This document shows positions 26,032-35,156 of a stretch of 64,000 nucleotides of DNA, piece by piece (position 1 is the stretch's first letter; every line of letters begins with the position of its first letter). The DNA is taken from contig CAWKAV010000010.1 in assembly GCA_963847735.1 (NCBI GenBank), forward strand, positions 1 to 64,000. Direction: 5' to 3'. The notes beneath the pieces are model-generated. The model was not told where the DNA came from. It saw nothing but the letters and a program-made list of their open reading frames with translations, and did no database searches. The position numbers and the translations under genes were made by a program. This stretch comes from CAWKAV01 sp963847735 (lineage in GTDB: Bacteria > Desulfobacterota > Desulfuromonadia > Desulfuromonadales > BM103).

Positions 26032-28023
26032 TCATCCTCCACTGTAGCCATCGGACCAGATGATCCAGGCCATCAGCACCGCGCTAGTAAGAAAGATATA
26101 AACCAGATAGATCGGTAGCTGCCCTTGCTGTAACCAGCGCAGTCGCTGACATCGGTCGGCAAGGACCATGAAAAGAGGCTGTAAAAAGCGCGTTAACACA
26201 AGATCGGGTGAAAATTGAGTCAGTGCGTTAGAGACCGGAAAAAGTCCGTTAACATTCCTTACACTCACTGAGGGACGCATAATCTTAGGCATCAGGTGAT
26301 GCGAGACGAACTCCGCATATCCTTCTCCTGTATAGGCCATACGCGCCGTTGGGAATTGATAACCACAGCCCCAGGTTGGCATCTGCATACGGGGCCGAAG
26401 ATGACGTAACCAAAGGAACAACCCACAAAACATCACCAGCGCAGCCATAAGCAGTATGGCCATCTGGCCAAGAGGGACAACAGCCCGGTCAAGCTCTACA
26501 CCAACGGGTGACCGGGTCACTTGGGAAAGAGTTGTCGACAACAGTTGCAGAGCCCCCTGTGGAAAGATGCCGACCGCCAGGCAGACAGCGAGCAAAAATC
26601 CCATGCTAAGCAGCATTGCAGGCGCCGCTTCATGTCTGTTAGCAGCGACCGGGTCACGAGGCTCTCCAAGTAAGCAAATGCCTATCAGGCGGGAAAATGT
26701 GACCAGAGCCAGAGCACCGACTATGCCGAGTAGACCGAACAGCAACAGTGGAAACAACGCTGCGAACCCGCCCTGGACCGTTCCAGCACGGACCAAGCTG
26801 AGGTAAATCAACCATTCACTGATTAATCCGTTAAGTGGTGGCAAAGCGCCAATGGCCAGACTGCCGCCAATCCAGAGCAGTCCGACAAGAGGCATGCGGC
26901 GCAACAGACCACCCATATGGTTCATGTTGCTGGTGCCTGTGGCGTGTACCAGTACTCCGGCACCGAGGAACATCACCCCTTTAAACAGGGCGTGGTTCCA
27001 GAGATGCAACAGGCCACCGGCAAACGCGAAAAGAGCGATTATCGGATAGCCTTGGGCTGCCGCGACCACACCAAAACCGAGGCCAAGCATCATAATGCCG
27101 ATATTTTCTACTGTTGAATAAGCCAGACAGCGTTTGATATCCCGCTGCTGAGCCGCTAGGGAAATCCCGTAGAGGGCTCCACCTGCCCCGAGAGAAACCA
27201 TCAACCACCCCCACCAAACTGGCGGAGGTGGAAGGAAACACAAAATCCGCAGAATTCCGTAGATGCCTGTTTTGATCAGAACTCCTGACATCAGAGCCGA
27301 AACATGGCTGGGTGCTGCCGGGTGTGCATCCGGTAACCAAACATGAACCGGAAAGAGACCCGCTTTGACCCCAAAACCGAGCAAGGCCAGCAGAAACAGC
27401 AGGGAGGCTTTGCCAATTGGCAATTGAGCCAGTGGACCGAAATCACTGAAATTGAGTCCACCACAATAGCTGCCAGATAGGATAAACATGAGTAGCAGCA
27501 ACATCATCCCGAGGTGAGCCATCAACAAGTAAAGCCATGCCGCCTTGCGCACACCTTCACGGTGATGAGCCCAGGCGACCAGGAAGAATGATGAGATCGT
27601 CATGATTTCCCATGCAGCCAGAAACAGCAAGGCGTTGGCTGCCATCACAACAAGCAGCATGGCAGCCACCATAATATTGAAAAAAAACCAGTGAGGGGCC
27701 AGTGAACGGGTGCGACCATCATGTCCCAGATATGGTCCGGCATAGAGCGCGCAGAACAGAGAAAGCAAAGAAATCGGCAGGACGAAAAAGGCTCCTAAAG
27801 GATCTAGAAGAAGAGAGAATTCGCCACCGGGAACAGACCATGGCGAGCTGAAAAAAAGGACATGACCGCTGAGCAAAACTTTCAGTGCAACGAAGATAGC
27901 AAGTGTAGTAGCTATAAGCACGGAGAGTGTCCCAACCAGCGTCGCCAGGGCGGACCGGCGAACCAGCAGCGCAATCAAGCTACCTCCAAACAAAATCAAC
28001 AATGCTGAAAGTAACAAGTACAT
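26032..28023 (-). CDS. ehrA: Ehr membrane subunit, NuoL/HyfB-like (first copy)
   Basis: A 663-residue antiporter-like protein, first gene of the Ehr operon. Core motifs are LFLAAWEIMTISSFFLVAWA, FGVKAGLFPVHVWLPDAHPAAPSH and DIKRCLAYSTVENIG; the C-terminal extension includes MPTWGCGYQFPTARMAYT. It matches the adjacent 24063-26030 gene end to end, which suggests tandem duplication. With the HyfF-like subunit the membrane arm has three antiporter-like proteins, as in complex I. The start is uncertain: AGAGG lies only one base before ATG 28023. The HTH-EIIA regulator gene lies 48 bp upstream on the same strand. Confidence 0.87.
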   Translation of the reverse strand: MYLLLSALLILFGGSLIALLVRRSALATLVGTLSVLIATTLAIFVALKVLLSGHVLFFSSPWSVPGGEFSLLLDPLGAFFVLPISLLSLFCALYAGPYLGHDGRTRSLAPHWFFFNIMVAAMLLVVMAANALLFLAAWEIMTISSFFLVAWAHHREGVRKAAWLYLLMAHLGMMLLLLMFILSGSYCGGLNFSDFGPLAQLPIGKASLLFLLALLGFGVKAGLFPVHVWLPDAHPAAPSHVSALMSGVLIKTGIYGILRILCFLPPPPVWWGWLMVSLGAGGALYGISLAAQQRDIKRCLAYSTVENIGIMMLGLGFGVVAAAQGYPIIALFAFAGGLLHLWNHALFKGVMFLGAGVLVHATGTSNMNHMGGLLRRMPLVGLLWIGGSLAIGALPPLNGLISEWLIYLSLVRAGTVQGGFAALFPLLLFGLLGIVGALALVTFSRLIGICLLGEPRDPVAANRHEAAPAMLLSMGFLLAVCLAVGIFPQGALQLLSTTLSQVTRSPVGVELDRAVVPLGQMAILLMAALVMFCGLFLWLRHLRPRMQMPTWGCGYQFPTARMAYTGEGYAEFVSHHLMPKIMRPSVSVRNVNGLFPVSNALTQFSPDLVLTRFLQPLFMVLADRCQRLRWLQQGQLPIYLVYIFLTSAVLMAWIIWSDGYSGG

Positions 28024-28071
28024 TCCTCTACTCGGTATCTGTTATGTGAGCGAAAATAATCATGGCTCATG

Positions 28072-28749
28072 TCAAACTTTTAGCTTCTTTTCAGCATCAG
28101 CCAATGCGCTAAAAATCTTTTCCCTGCCTTCACCATCATCCAGTGTTTTGCGGAATTTACGATCTCGTAGAACAAACCCCAAACGAGATAATAGGTGCAG
28201 ATGGGTACGAAGGTTTGGAGTGATAATCAGAAGTAAAATTTTTACCAAGTGATTATCCAAAGCAAAGAAATCGACCGGTTTTTCAAGAAAGCACAGAGCC
28301 ACCTTCGGCCTTGTGATATTCAGCAATCCAGGGCTGCGAGGATGGGGAATAGCGATGCCCTCACCGATGCCAGTCGAGGCGAGATGCTCGCGACTGACCA
28401 GTACTTGCACTAGGTAATCACGATCAAACTCTTCGGGTAGGTGTACGTGACAAACCGCATTGGCTAGAACCTCTTCGCGGGTTTTCCCCTCGATACGATA
28501 GAAAACTCCACCGGCATCGAGGGCGTCATGAAGCGTTGGTATTTTCTCGGAGATCGACTCAGGTTCACTGAACGCATCAACTGCAACCCCCATTCTTCGC
28601 GAAGTCGCCCATTCGAGAAGTTCAGCCCGGTTGAATCGGTATATTTCATGCACTTTATAAGCGGGCACGATGTTCTGTTTAATCCATCGATAGATGGTCT
28701 TTTCTGAGACTGAAAGTAACTTCGCCGCATCTTTCACCGCAAGGTTCAT
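28072..28749 (-). CDS. HTH (excisionase/MerR-like) plus PTS EIIA-domain regulator
   Basis: A 225-residue two-domain protein. Residues 1-60 are an excisionase-type DNA-binding helix-turn-helix (VKDAAKLLSVSEKTIYRWIK, then YRFNRAELLEWA). Residues about 75-225 are a PTS EIIA-fructose/PtsN-like domain with the phospho-histidine site in GIGEGIAIPHPR. It could couple a phosphorylation state to transcription of the Ehr genes 48 bp downstream. A close paralogue is transcribed divergently from 29021. ATG at 28749 follows GAGGAACTG. Function beyond the domains is inferred. Confidence 0.8.
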   Translation of the reverse strand: MNLAVKDAAKLLSVSEKTIYRWIKQNIVPAYKVHEIYRFNRAELLEWATSRRMGVAVDAFSEPESISEKIPTLHDALDAGGVFYRIEGKTREEVLANAVCHVHLPEEFDRDYLVQVLVSREHLASTGIGEGIAIPHPRSPGLLNITRPKVALCFLEKPVDFFALDNHLVKILLLIITPNLRTHLHLLSRLGFVLRDRKFRKTLDDGEGREKIFSALADAEKKLKV

Positions 28750-28782
28750 CAGTTCCTCTTTGCTGTCAATATTCTTATACTA

Positions 28783-28981
28783 TGGACATCTTTGGACATT
28801 AATGCCAAAGAGAGACAATTGTCAAGATTGAAATGTGGGCTTTAAAGAGGATTAATAGGGGGTAGATATGAGTGGGAATAGTTTCTAAACATCGACATCA
28901 AATAACAGCTTTAAACGAAAAGATGTTTTATACATCTGGCCACGACTATTGACAGTCAAACCAAGCACTTGCTAATGTCCA
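28783..28981. promoter_or_regulatory. Divergent promoter region with TAATGTCCA motifs
   Basis: The 271-bp space between the two paralogous regulators carries TAATGTCCA on the minus strand at 28793-28801 (with a second TGTCCA at 28783-28789) and on the plus strand at 28973-28981. Each motif lies about 40-50 bp before the respective ATG. A plus-strand TTGACA (about 28949) with a -10-like TAATGT 18 bp on overlaps the motif. Autoregulation or cross-regulation by the HTH proteins is a reasonable guess. Confidence 0.4.
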
Positions 28982-29020
28982 TTTCATTACTCACATTGAA
29001 TTGTTAACAACGGAACGTAA

Positions 29021-29698
29021 ATGAACACCTCAGTAAAAGATGCCGCTAAACTCTTGAGTGTGTCAGAAAAGACCATCTATCGGTGGATCAAGCAAGAGGT
29101 CGTTCCGGTGTACAGGGTCAATGAACAGTATAGATTTAATCGTGCCGAGCTTCTCGAATGGGCGACCTCCAGGCGCATGGGGATTTCTCCGGATGCATTC
29201 CATGAGTCTGAAGATCTTGGTACGCCCCTGCCAAGTCTTATTGAATCCATGGAAACCGGGGGAATTGTCTATCGTCTGGACGGAAAAACACGTAAAAGTG
29301 TTATGAGACGCCTCGTGGATGAATTGCGCCTTCCTGAAGAAGTTGATCGTGATTATCTCCTCAAGGTTTTAAATGCCCGGGAGGAACTCGCTTCAACCGG
29401 AATCGGGGAGGGCATTGCGATTCCTCACCCGCGCAATCCAGTATTATTGCACATAACCAAGCCAAGCATTACCTTGGCGTTTTTGGAAGAGTCTGTAGAT
29501 TTTCACGCTTTGGATGATAAACCAATCCACACTCTATTCTGTCTGATTTCACCGACTCTTCGTTCACATTTACATCTACTTTCGACACTCAGTTTCGCCT
29601 TACGAGATTTTGGATTTAGAGCGGTGCTAGAAAATCAAGGAAGTCGCGAGGAAATATTCTCAGCCCTGCGTCGAGTTAAAGAGACTTTTCGCCGTTAG
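29021..29698 (+). CDS. HTH plus PTS EIIA-domain regulator, paralogue
   Basis: A 225-residue paralogue of the divergent gene at 28072-28749, identical in length and domain order: N-terminal excisionase-type HTH (VKDAAKLLSVSEKTIYRWIK again) and C-terminal EIIA domain with GIGEGIAIPHPRNP. The two proteins are near-identical in the recognition helix, so they probably bind the same DNA, while the EIIA parts have diverged. No HPr, EI or sugar permease gene occurs nearby, so the phosphate source is unknown. Confidence 0.8.
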   Translation: MNTSVKDAAKLLSVSEKTIYRWIKQEVVPVYRVNEQYRFNRAELLEWATSRRMGISPDAFHESEDLGTPLPSLIESMETGGIVYRLDGKTRKSVMRRLVDELRLPEEVDRDYLLKVLNAREELASTGIGEGIAIPHPRNPVLLHITKPSITLAFLEESVDFHALDDKPIHTLFCLISPTLRSHLHLLSTLSFALRDFGFRAVLENQGSREEIFSALRRVKETFRR

Positions 29699-30031
29699 TA
29701 TGATGGTTTGATATTTTTTCTGAGAGGATTCTTACAACTTTCGATTTTTGGCTAACCAACGATGATGGTGTATCGTACCACGCAACCAAGCACAATCTTC
29801 CCACAAGGATTCTTGGATTGTTCTGACTAATTTAGATTCGCAGAAGCGCGAAACTCTAATATGCCCTGATAAATAAGAACCGTTGTAAAATACGCAGCTT
29901 TGATCTCAGCCAAGCCTTGCAACGAAATTCAGATCATGTTTGGATTATTACTCCAGACATGTCCTATTAACAACGACTGCCGAGACGAAAACGGGCGTGT
30001 TATTAATAGAGAAAATTAGGACGACAAAATG

Positions 30032-30070
30032 ATGGCCACCTGGATCAACTTCGGGTGGCCATTTATTATT
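30032..30070 (+). terminator. GGCCACC-type hairpin (terminator-like)
   Basis: ATGGCCACC (30032-30040) pairs with GGTGGCCAT (30054-30062) and is followed by TTATTATTT. The same stem sequence recurs at 36471-36499 and, shortened, at 42689, 45571 and 63176. Confidence 0.55.
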
Positions 30071-30150
30071 TATCAGGGTCAGTAAGAATCTGGCATTTTT
30101 GCCAATCTGAGCACACAGAAGCAATGCGGTAGTATAAATGGGACGAGTAC
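30071..30150 (+). repeat. Dispersed repeat, copy B (partial)
   Basis: CAGGGTCAGTAAGAATCTGG, a TTTTT stretch, then CAATGCGG and ATAAATGGG match the second half of copies A (15280) and D (36337). The TCACGACTGACAGG head is missing or too decayed to trust. Confidence 0.5.
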
Positions 30151-30274
30151 TGCACCAAAAGAAAGTGCAGCGATTTGCAAAGATTTCGTGGGGTGATACA
30201 AATCTAAATATTGAGAAAATCCACATCAAGTTCTGCTTAGCATTCAGTACACAGGCTGTAAGGGCGGAGGGAAT

Positions 30275-31327
30275 ATGAGAGCAAATAGGCCACCTTTGGA
30301 CGCTAGGGGTGGCTTAATTTTCTCAATTGAAAGGTTATCCTTTCATTCGGTTTTAAAAATATTCATTGCTTGTTGTCTGATAATTACAGGGGGATGTGGT
30401 GCGTATCTCGAAAAGTTCGATGAAGGGAAACAACTCCCCGATCAAACAATCTCCATAACAGTTGGGCAAACCGAACGAGTAACCGTCAGAAACATTCTTG
30501 GTAAACCTGTTGTCACAAGTGATTATTGGAAACTCGATCTCTTCCGCAGTGACGCGGGTTCACAGATTGAGGTCCCAATCGGCTTGGTTCCAGTTGGATT
30601 GTTTTGGGATGATATCTATCGATACACCCTTGTCGCTTATGATAACAACAATATCGTTATCGCAATTGATAGCGGTCTTTATCGTTTGTCCTCTGGCTGG
30701 AGATCGCCTCTTGAGAGCTCTTATCTTGATCTCGAATTGTTTGTAGGAAAGTACCAGATAAGAATTGATGAAAATGATGGTCAGGTGGTAATCCTGGCAG
30801 ATCCTGACCTGTTAACCACATACCTCAAACTGCTTAAAAAAGACGATAAATGCCTCCTTGTTTTAGGCTGCAAATTTGAAGGGATGCTTATGCTGGAGGA
30901 ACCTGATATTTGCAAAACAAATTTATCCTTTGATGGTGGGGCCACTTTCTCTCTACCCTCACGTCCCTATATGAACGAGGACACGTCTAAAACTCCGGAG
31001 ACAATGGTTAAAAGTGCAGGTCGATTTATCCCATTCCTCACACCGGTTGAAATCTATCAGGTTCCTTCAGGTGAACATACCCTGGAGGTTTCATCTGCTT
31101 ACCCTTCTTTCAAAGGTGGGAGTTCGACAGTATTTCGCTGTGTACAAAATGAAATGATAAGCGTGTTTATAAAACCAAGCAGAACCTATACGAGCACTGA
31201 TATTAGCTCTCTGATGATTCAATGGACTTTTGATTTCGAGCAAGAGGGCCCTGAAACTTTTTTTGATCGAAAGATTGTGCTTTATACCGAAGGTAAGTGG
31301 TTGGTAGATCCAGATACTCATAACTGA
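30275..31327 (+). CDS. Predicted lipoprotein, unknown function
   Basis: A 350-residue protein with a long basic N terminus, a hydrophobic stretch and a lipobox (LIITGGC, Cys about 46), so it is probably a lipoprotein. After the Cys comes an SmpA/OmlA-like phrase (ITVGQTERVTVRNILGKPVV). ATG at 30275 follows GGAGGGAAT. The gene 64 bp downstream encodes a second lipoprotein with a similar opening (ERIVVEKILGK), so they look like distant paralogues in one operon. No enzymatic motif seen. Confidence 0.65.
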   Translation: MRANRPPLDARGGLIFSIERLSFHSVLKIFIACCLIITGGCGAYLEKFDEGKQLPDQTISITVGQTERVTVRNILGKPVVTSDYWKLDLFRSDAGSQIEVPIGLVPVGLFWDDIYRYTLVAYDNNNIVIAIDSGLYRLSSGWRSPLESSYLDLELFVGKYQIRIDENDGQVVILADPDLLTTYLKLLKKDDKCLLVLGCKFEGMLMLEEPDICKTNLSFDGGATFSLPSRPYMNEDTSKTPETMVKSAGRFIPFLTPVEIYQVPSGEHTLEVSSAYPSFKGGSSTVFRCVQNEMISVFIKPSRTYTSTDISSLMIQWTFDFEQEGPETFFDRKIVLYTEGKWLVDPDTHN

Positions 31328-31390
31328 GAAGTCAGAAACTGACGATGACTTTAAGCTCAACAAAGGGGGACATCCCGAGGGTGGCAAATC

Positions 31391-32146
31391 ATGCGTTGTC
31401 TCTGGGTAATTATGGTGTTACCTATTCTTCTGTCGGGTTGCTTTCCTACCAAGGTGATGGTTGGAGTTGATGAGCCAGATCTTGCCGAGATCAAAACAGG
31501 GAGCGAGCGTATTGTTGTTGAAAAAATCCTGGGTAAACGTCTTTGGTATGTCGGCGTCTCGGATGAGCTGTCTTATGACATTTATCAGTACGATAAGGAA
31601 CGGCCAGCAGAGCCGTTACTAGGTATTGCATTCTTAGGCTTGGATGTTTTCACCCTCGGCTCTTTGGACCTCATGGCTCACCCTGGCGATTTTGGACACG
31701 CTGAGCAAGTGGCTGTGGCTTATGACAACCAGGATCATGTTGCCTTTGTTTCCAAGCCGTGGCCTGCTCAGGATGTCGGGCCTTGTCGGCGTCAACGTTA
31801 TCAGATCCCGAAGGACGCTGGTGTGCCGGCCGATACGCACCCAATGCCCCTGCAAGGCTTAAGCGGTGCTGATCTCAACACTGCTGTCCTTGAGGATGGG
31901 GACCTGGAAGTTGAAGCCATTGACGGCCAGGTTCCCAAAGAGAAAGTGATCAAATTGCTGCCAGGCTATCGTGAGGTGAAACATCACGGGTATGTTGCCA
32001 CTGCCGAATTTTATCCCGGGCGACATTATCGTATGGAACATGAACATTTCTATGGTTATGAAGGATATTCGCCTTTCATTTTTATTGAGGACGTTGGAAG
32101 CAGAGAGACCTCCCTCTGTTTAAACCCATTGTTCATTCATGACTGA
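31391..32146 (+). CDS. Predicted lipoprotein, unknown function
   Basis: A 251-residue protein with a short signal peptide and lipobox LLSGC (Cys17). The segment GSERIVVEKILGKRLW and the later YEIYQYD-like stretch parallel the preceding lipoprotein. Three further Cys are scattered in the C-terminal half. ATG at 31391 follows GAGGGTGG. I do not recognise a family. Confidence 0.65.
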   Translation: MRCLWVIMVLPILLSGCFPTKVMVGVDEPDLAEIKTGSERIVVEKILGKRLWYVGVSDELSYDIYQYDKERPAEPLLGIAFLGLDVFTLGSLDLMAHPGDFGHAEQVAVAYDNQDHVAFVSKPWPAQDVGPCRRQRYQIPKDAGVPADTHPMPLQGLSGADLNTAVLEDGDLEVEAIDGQVPKEKVIKLLPGYREVKHHGYVATAEFYPGRHYRMEHEHFYGYEGYSPFIFIEDVGSRETSLCLNPLFIHD

Positions 32147-32236
32147 TTAAATATTTGCCGGACCACATCATGTGTCAGCTTTATATCCATATCTAGTCAA
32201 GCATTACATTGATAAATGAAGAATCGTTCTTAAAAT

Positions 32237-32345
32237 TCACGACTGACAGGACGGATTAAAAGCAAGGCGCAGATTCTTAGAATGCAGGGTTTCTAAAAAT
32301 TGTTCATACCGATTGATTTAAACCCCACAATAGTAGCAATAGATA
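32237..32345 (+). repeat. Dispersed repeat, copy C
   Basis: The head TCACGACTGACAGGACGG is identical to copy A and is followed by ATTAAAAGC, a CAGATTCTTAG stretch and CAGGGTTTCTAAAAATTGT. The tail is decayed. It fills most of the gap between the lipoprotein gene and fbpC. Confidence 0.55.
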
Positions 32346-32382
32346 CAAAAATTACGGCGAGAGCGGTGGGGCTCAAGTGAAT

Positions 32383-33468
32383 CTACTTCTGGAAAGCAAT
32401 AGGAAACAGGACGAGATGGCGCACATCTGGATGAATGCCAATTTTTTCTCCTGGTTGATGGTCACAGTGACTAGGCACTAATGCCTGAACCTTGTCGCCA
32501 TTACTTAGCAGTAAGGTATAAAGAATATTTGCCCCTCGGAAGTTGCGTCGCAGGACTTCTGCTTTTATTTCGCTGTCATCATCGTGAACGATATCTTCCG
32601 GACGCACCAGCAATTGCACAGTTGTCTCTGCTTGCATTGACGCGTTTGTGAGTCCATCGAGCAAGCCAAGCCCGGTCGATATCTTGTTATCATGCCTCAC
32701 CACGCCAAAAATCAACGCACCTTCTCCTACGAAATCAGCAATCTGTGGACTGGCCGGCTGATGATACAGGTTGTGGGCGGTGTCCCATTGAAGAATCTCC
32801 CCTCGGTGCATCACACCAATACGATCGGCAACGGCAAAGGCTTCATGTTGGTTGTGAGTGACAAACAGAGCTGTTGTTCCGTACTCCTTTAGAATATCTC
32901 GAACCTCCATTGACAAACGTTCCCGCAAAGTGACGTCCAGATTAGAGAATGGCTCATCCATAAGGAGGAGCTGTGGCTTGGGCGCCAATGCACGGGCTAA
33001 AGCGACACGCTGTTGCTGCCCCCCCGAGATTTCGTGTGGATACCTTGCGTGCTCACTGTGCAACCCGACCAGCTCGAGAGCTTCATCGGCCCTGCGGATC
33101 TGCATCGCCTTATCCATTCCCCTCAATCCAAAAGCGACATTATCGAATACCGTCAGATGGGGGAAGAGGGCATAATCCTGGAAGACCATACCGATCTTTC
33201 GTTTCGCCGGAGGCAACAGATAGCTATGACGGCTGACACGCTCACCATTGAGAATAATTTCACCGTCTAGCAGATGTTCAAAACCTGCAATCGTTCTCAA
33301 AACCGTGGTTTTACCGCAGCCGCTTGCACCAAGCAAACAGCCAATTTCACCTTGTTCAAGAGTCAATGACAGATCTTTGACAACCAATTGGCTTCCATAG
33401 GCCTGTGAAATTTCTTTCAATTCAAGGACGACTTTCCTGTCAGTCATAGTCGGATCCATACCCATCAT
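32383..33468 (-). CDS. fbpC: Iron(III) ABC transporter ATPase (FbpC-like)
   Basis: A 361-residue ABC ATPase with Walker A GASGCGKTT, the signature ISGGQQQRVALARAL, Walker B LLLMDEPFSNLD and the switch histidine in FVTHNQHEA. The C-terminal ~100 residues form a TOBE-type domain (LLVRPEDIVHDD). It powers the permease encoded 10 bp upstream for ferric iron uptake. The start may be ATG 33468 or the internal ATG at 33447; neither has a strong ribosome site. Confidence 0.88.
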   Translation of the reverse strand: MMGMDPTMTDRKVVLELKEISQAYGSQLVVKDLSLTLEQGEIGCLLGASGCGKTTVLRTIAGFEHLLDGEIILNGERVSRHSYLLPPAKRKIGMVFQDYALFPHLTVFDNVAFGLRGMDKAMQIRRADEALELVGLHSEHARYPHEISGGQQQRVALARALAPKPQLLLMDEPFSNLDVTLRERLSMEVRDILKEYGTTALFVTHNQHEAFAVADRIGVMHRGEILQWDTAHNLYHQPASPQIADFVGEGALIFGVVRHDNKISTGLGLLDGLTNASMQAETTVQLLVRPEDIVHDDDSEIKAEVLRRNFRGANILYTLLLSNGDKVQALVPSHCDHQPGEKIGIHPDVRHLVLFPIAFQK

Positions 33469-33477
33469 AAAGTCAAG

Positions 33478-35142
33478 TCAGGCTCTATCCGTTGCACGCA
33501 TGAGCAGTACAATCGGCAACAAACCGCTCAAAACCAGGGTCAGTGCAGGTAGTGCAGCACGTTCCCATTCTCCTTCTGAGGTCAATTCGAATATTTTCAC
33601 TGCCAGTGTTTCCCAGCCGAATGGTCGGGTCATCAGAGTGATCGGCATTTCCTTCATAACATCAACAAAGATCAGGGTCAGAGCGGTGAAGATTCCGCCA
33701 CGCAACATCGGCAAGTGAACCTTCATCAGGAGTTTAATTCCACGCAACCCCATCAGGCGAGAGGCCTCGTCGATATTGTTCGTCACCCGGTGCATGGCAC
33801 TATCAATCGATTTAAACCCTGCAGCCATAAATCTAATCATGTAGGCCAGGATCATGATCAGAATAGTACCTTGAAGAACTTGGGATATCTCAATATTGAA
33901 AGTGTCGCGCATCAAGTCGATCAACATATTGTCGAGCCATGACAGAGGGATAAAAATACCCACGGCCAAAACTGTGCCAGGTAAAGCATAGCCGAGAGTA
34001 GCAGTGCGGATCAGAATGTGGGTTAGATGGTCATGATGCCGACGCCCAGTATAGGCCAGAAGAAGTGCCACGGTTGCAATCAAAGTTGCTGCAACGATGC
34101 CGAGAATCAATGAATGGCCAAGTAGTCCTAGATAACGATGGTCAAATTCCTCGTGGAAGACGAAGAAAGACCATTTGAGTAGCTGAAAAGACGGCAAAAG
34201 AAAAGCTATGCAAAGTACGAAGAGACAATAGCTGCTTGCCAGCCAGCGCCGACAACCATCCAAATCTATGCGTTCTGCCTGTGGCGCTAAACGGTTCTGT
34301 GTGAAACGCATGCGTTTGCGCAGATGCTGCTCCAGCGCAACTAATATGAAAACGAGAGCAACCAGAAGTGACGATAGTTGAGCAGCCGCCTGGAGCGAGA
34401 AGAAACCAAACCAGGCTTTATAGATTGCCGTAGTGAAGGTGTCGTAGTTAAAGATCGAGACAGCACCAAAGTCAGCAAGGGCTTCCATCAAGACCAAGGA
34501 GGCACCTCCGGCGATCCATGGTCTTGCCATAGGCAGAACGACTCTGAAAAAACCCATTAGAGGTGAACAGCCAAGTATTTGGGCGGCCTCCAGAGCCCTC
34601 TTCCCCTGTGTACGAAAGGCATTACGTGACAGCAGGTAGATGTAAGGGTAGAGGGCCAGTGACATCACCAGGATAACTCCGCCGGCTGAGCGCATATCCG
34701 GAAACCATATGCCGCGGCCTAACCATTCCCGCAGTGTCGTCTGTACAGGGCCTGAAAAGTCAAAGATTCCGAGGGTGACGAAAGCCAGGACATAAGTCGG
34801 CATCGCCAACGGCAACAGTAATGCCCATGAAAAAAACCGGCGGCCAGGAAAGTCGCAGGCTCCGGTCAACCAAGCGAGACTCACTCCGAGCAGCAGCGTG
34901 CCGGCAAAAACACCTACTACCAAAATCAGTGTGTTCAAAATAAGGCGGTTAAGTAGATTCTCGCGAAGATGTTTCCAGATATCCCATGCGGGCTCGATCC
35001 AAGTAAAAACCAGAACTGTAAGCGGCACCAGCACCAACAGAGCAACAAGCAGAGCCAAAGTTTGCCAGCCAGTGGGTCGGAAATTAAAAAGCCTGAAGCC
35101 TCGTTGTGAAGCTTCAGGTTTTATGAGTGGAGTTCGTGACAT
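33478..35142 (-). CDS. fbpB: Iron(III) ABC transporter permease (FbpB-like)
   Basis: A ~554-residue membrane protein with a duplicated permease fold, about twelve membrane segments, and two EAA loops (EAAQILGCSPLMGFFRVVLP and EASRLMGLRGIKLLMKVHLP). This fused double-domain form is usual for FbpB/FutB. ATG at 35142 is preferred over an upstream TTG; the ribosome site is poor, so coupling to fbpA (14 bp upstream) is likely. Confidence 0.88.
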   Translation of the reverse strand: MSRTPLIKPEASQRGFRLFNFRPTGWQTLALLVALLVLVPLTVLVFTWIEPAWDIWKHLRENLLNRLILNTLILVVGVFAGTLLLGVSLAWLTGACDFPGRRFFSWALLLPLAMPTYVLAFVTLGIFDFSGPVQTTLREWLGRGIWFPDMRSAGGVILVMSLALYPYIYLLSRNAFRTQGKRALEAAQILGCSPLMGFFRVVLPMARPWIAGGASLVLMEALADFGAVSIFNYDTFTTAIYKAWFGFFSLQAAAQLSSLLVALVFILVALEQHLRKRMRFTQNRLAPQAERIDLDGCRRWLASSYCLFVLCIAFLLPSFQLLKWSFFVFHEEFDHRYLGLLGHSLILGIVAATLIATVALLLAYTGRRHHDHLTHILIRTATLGYALPGTVLAVGIFIPLSWLDNMLIDLMRDTFNIEISQVLQGTILIMILAYMIRFMAAGFKSIDSAMHRVTNNIDEASRLMGLRGIKLLMKVHLPMLRGGIFTALTLIFVDVMKEMPITLMTRPFGWETLAVKIFELTSEGEWERAALPALTLVLSGLLPIVLLMRATDRA

Positions 35143-35156
35143 CAGCAAAGAATTTT

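Larger units (their letters stand above)
29699..30274. other. Intergenic stretch without gene
   Basis: I see no gene here. It holds the ATGGCCACC/GGTGGCCAT hairpin at 30032-30062 and a partial copy of the dispersed repeat (30071-30150). A ribosome site GGAGG just before 30275 belongs to the next gene. Confidence 0.5.
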
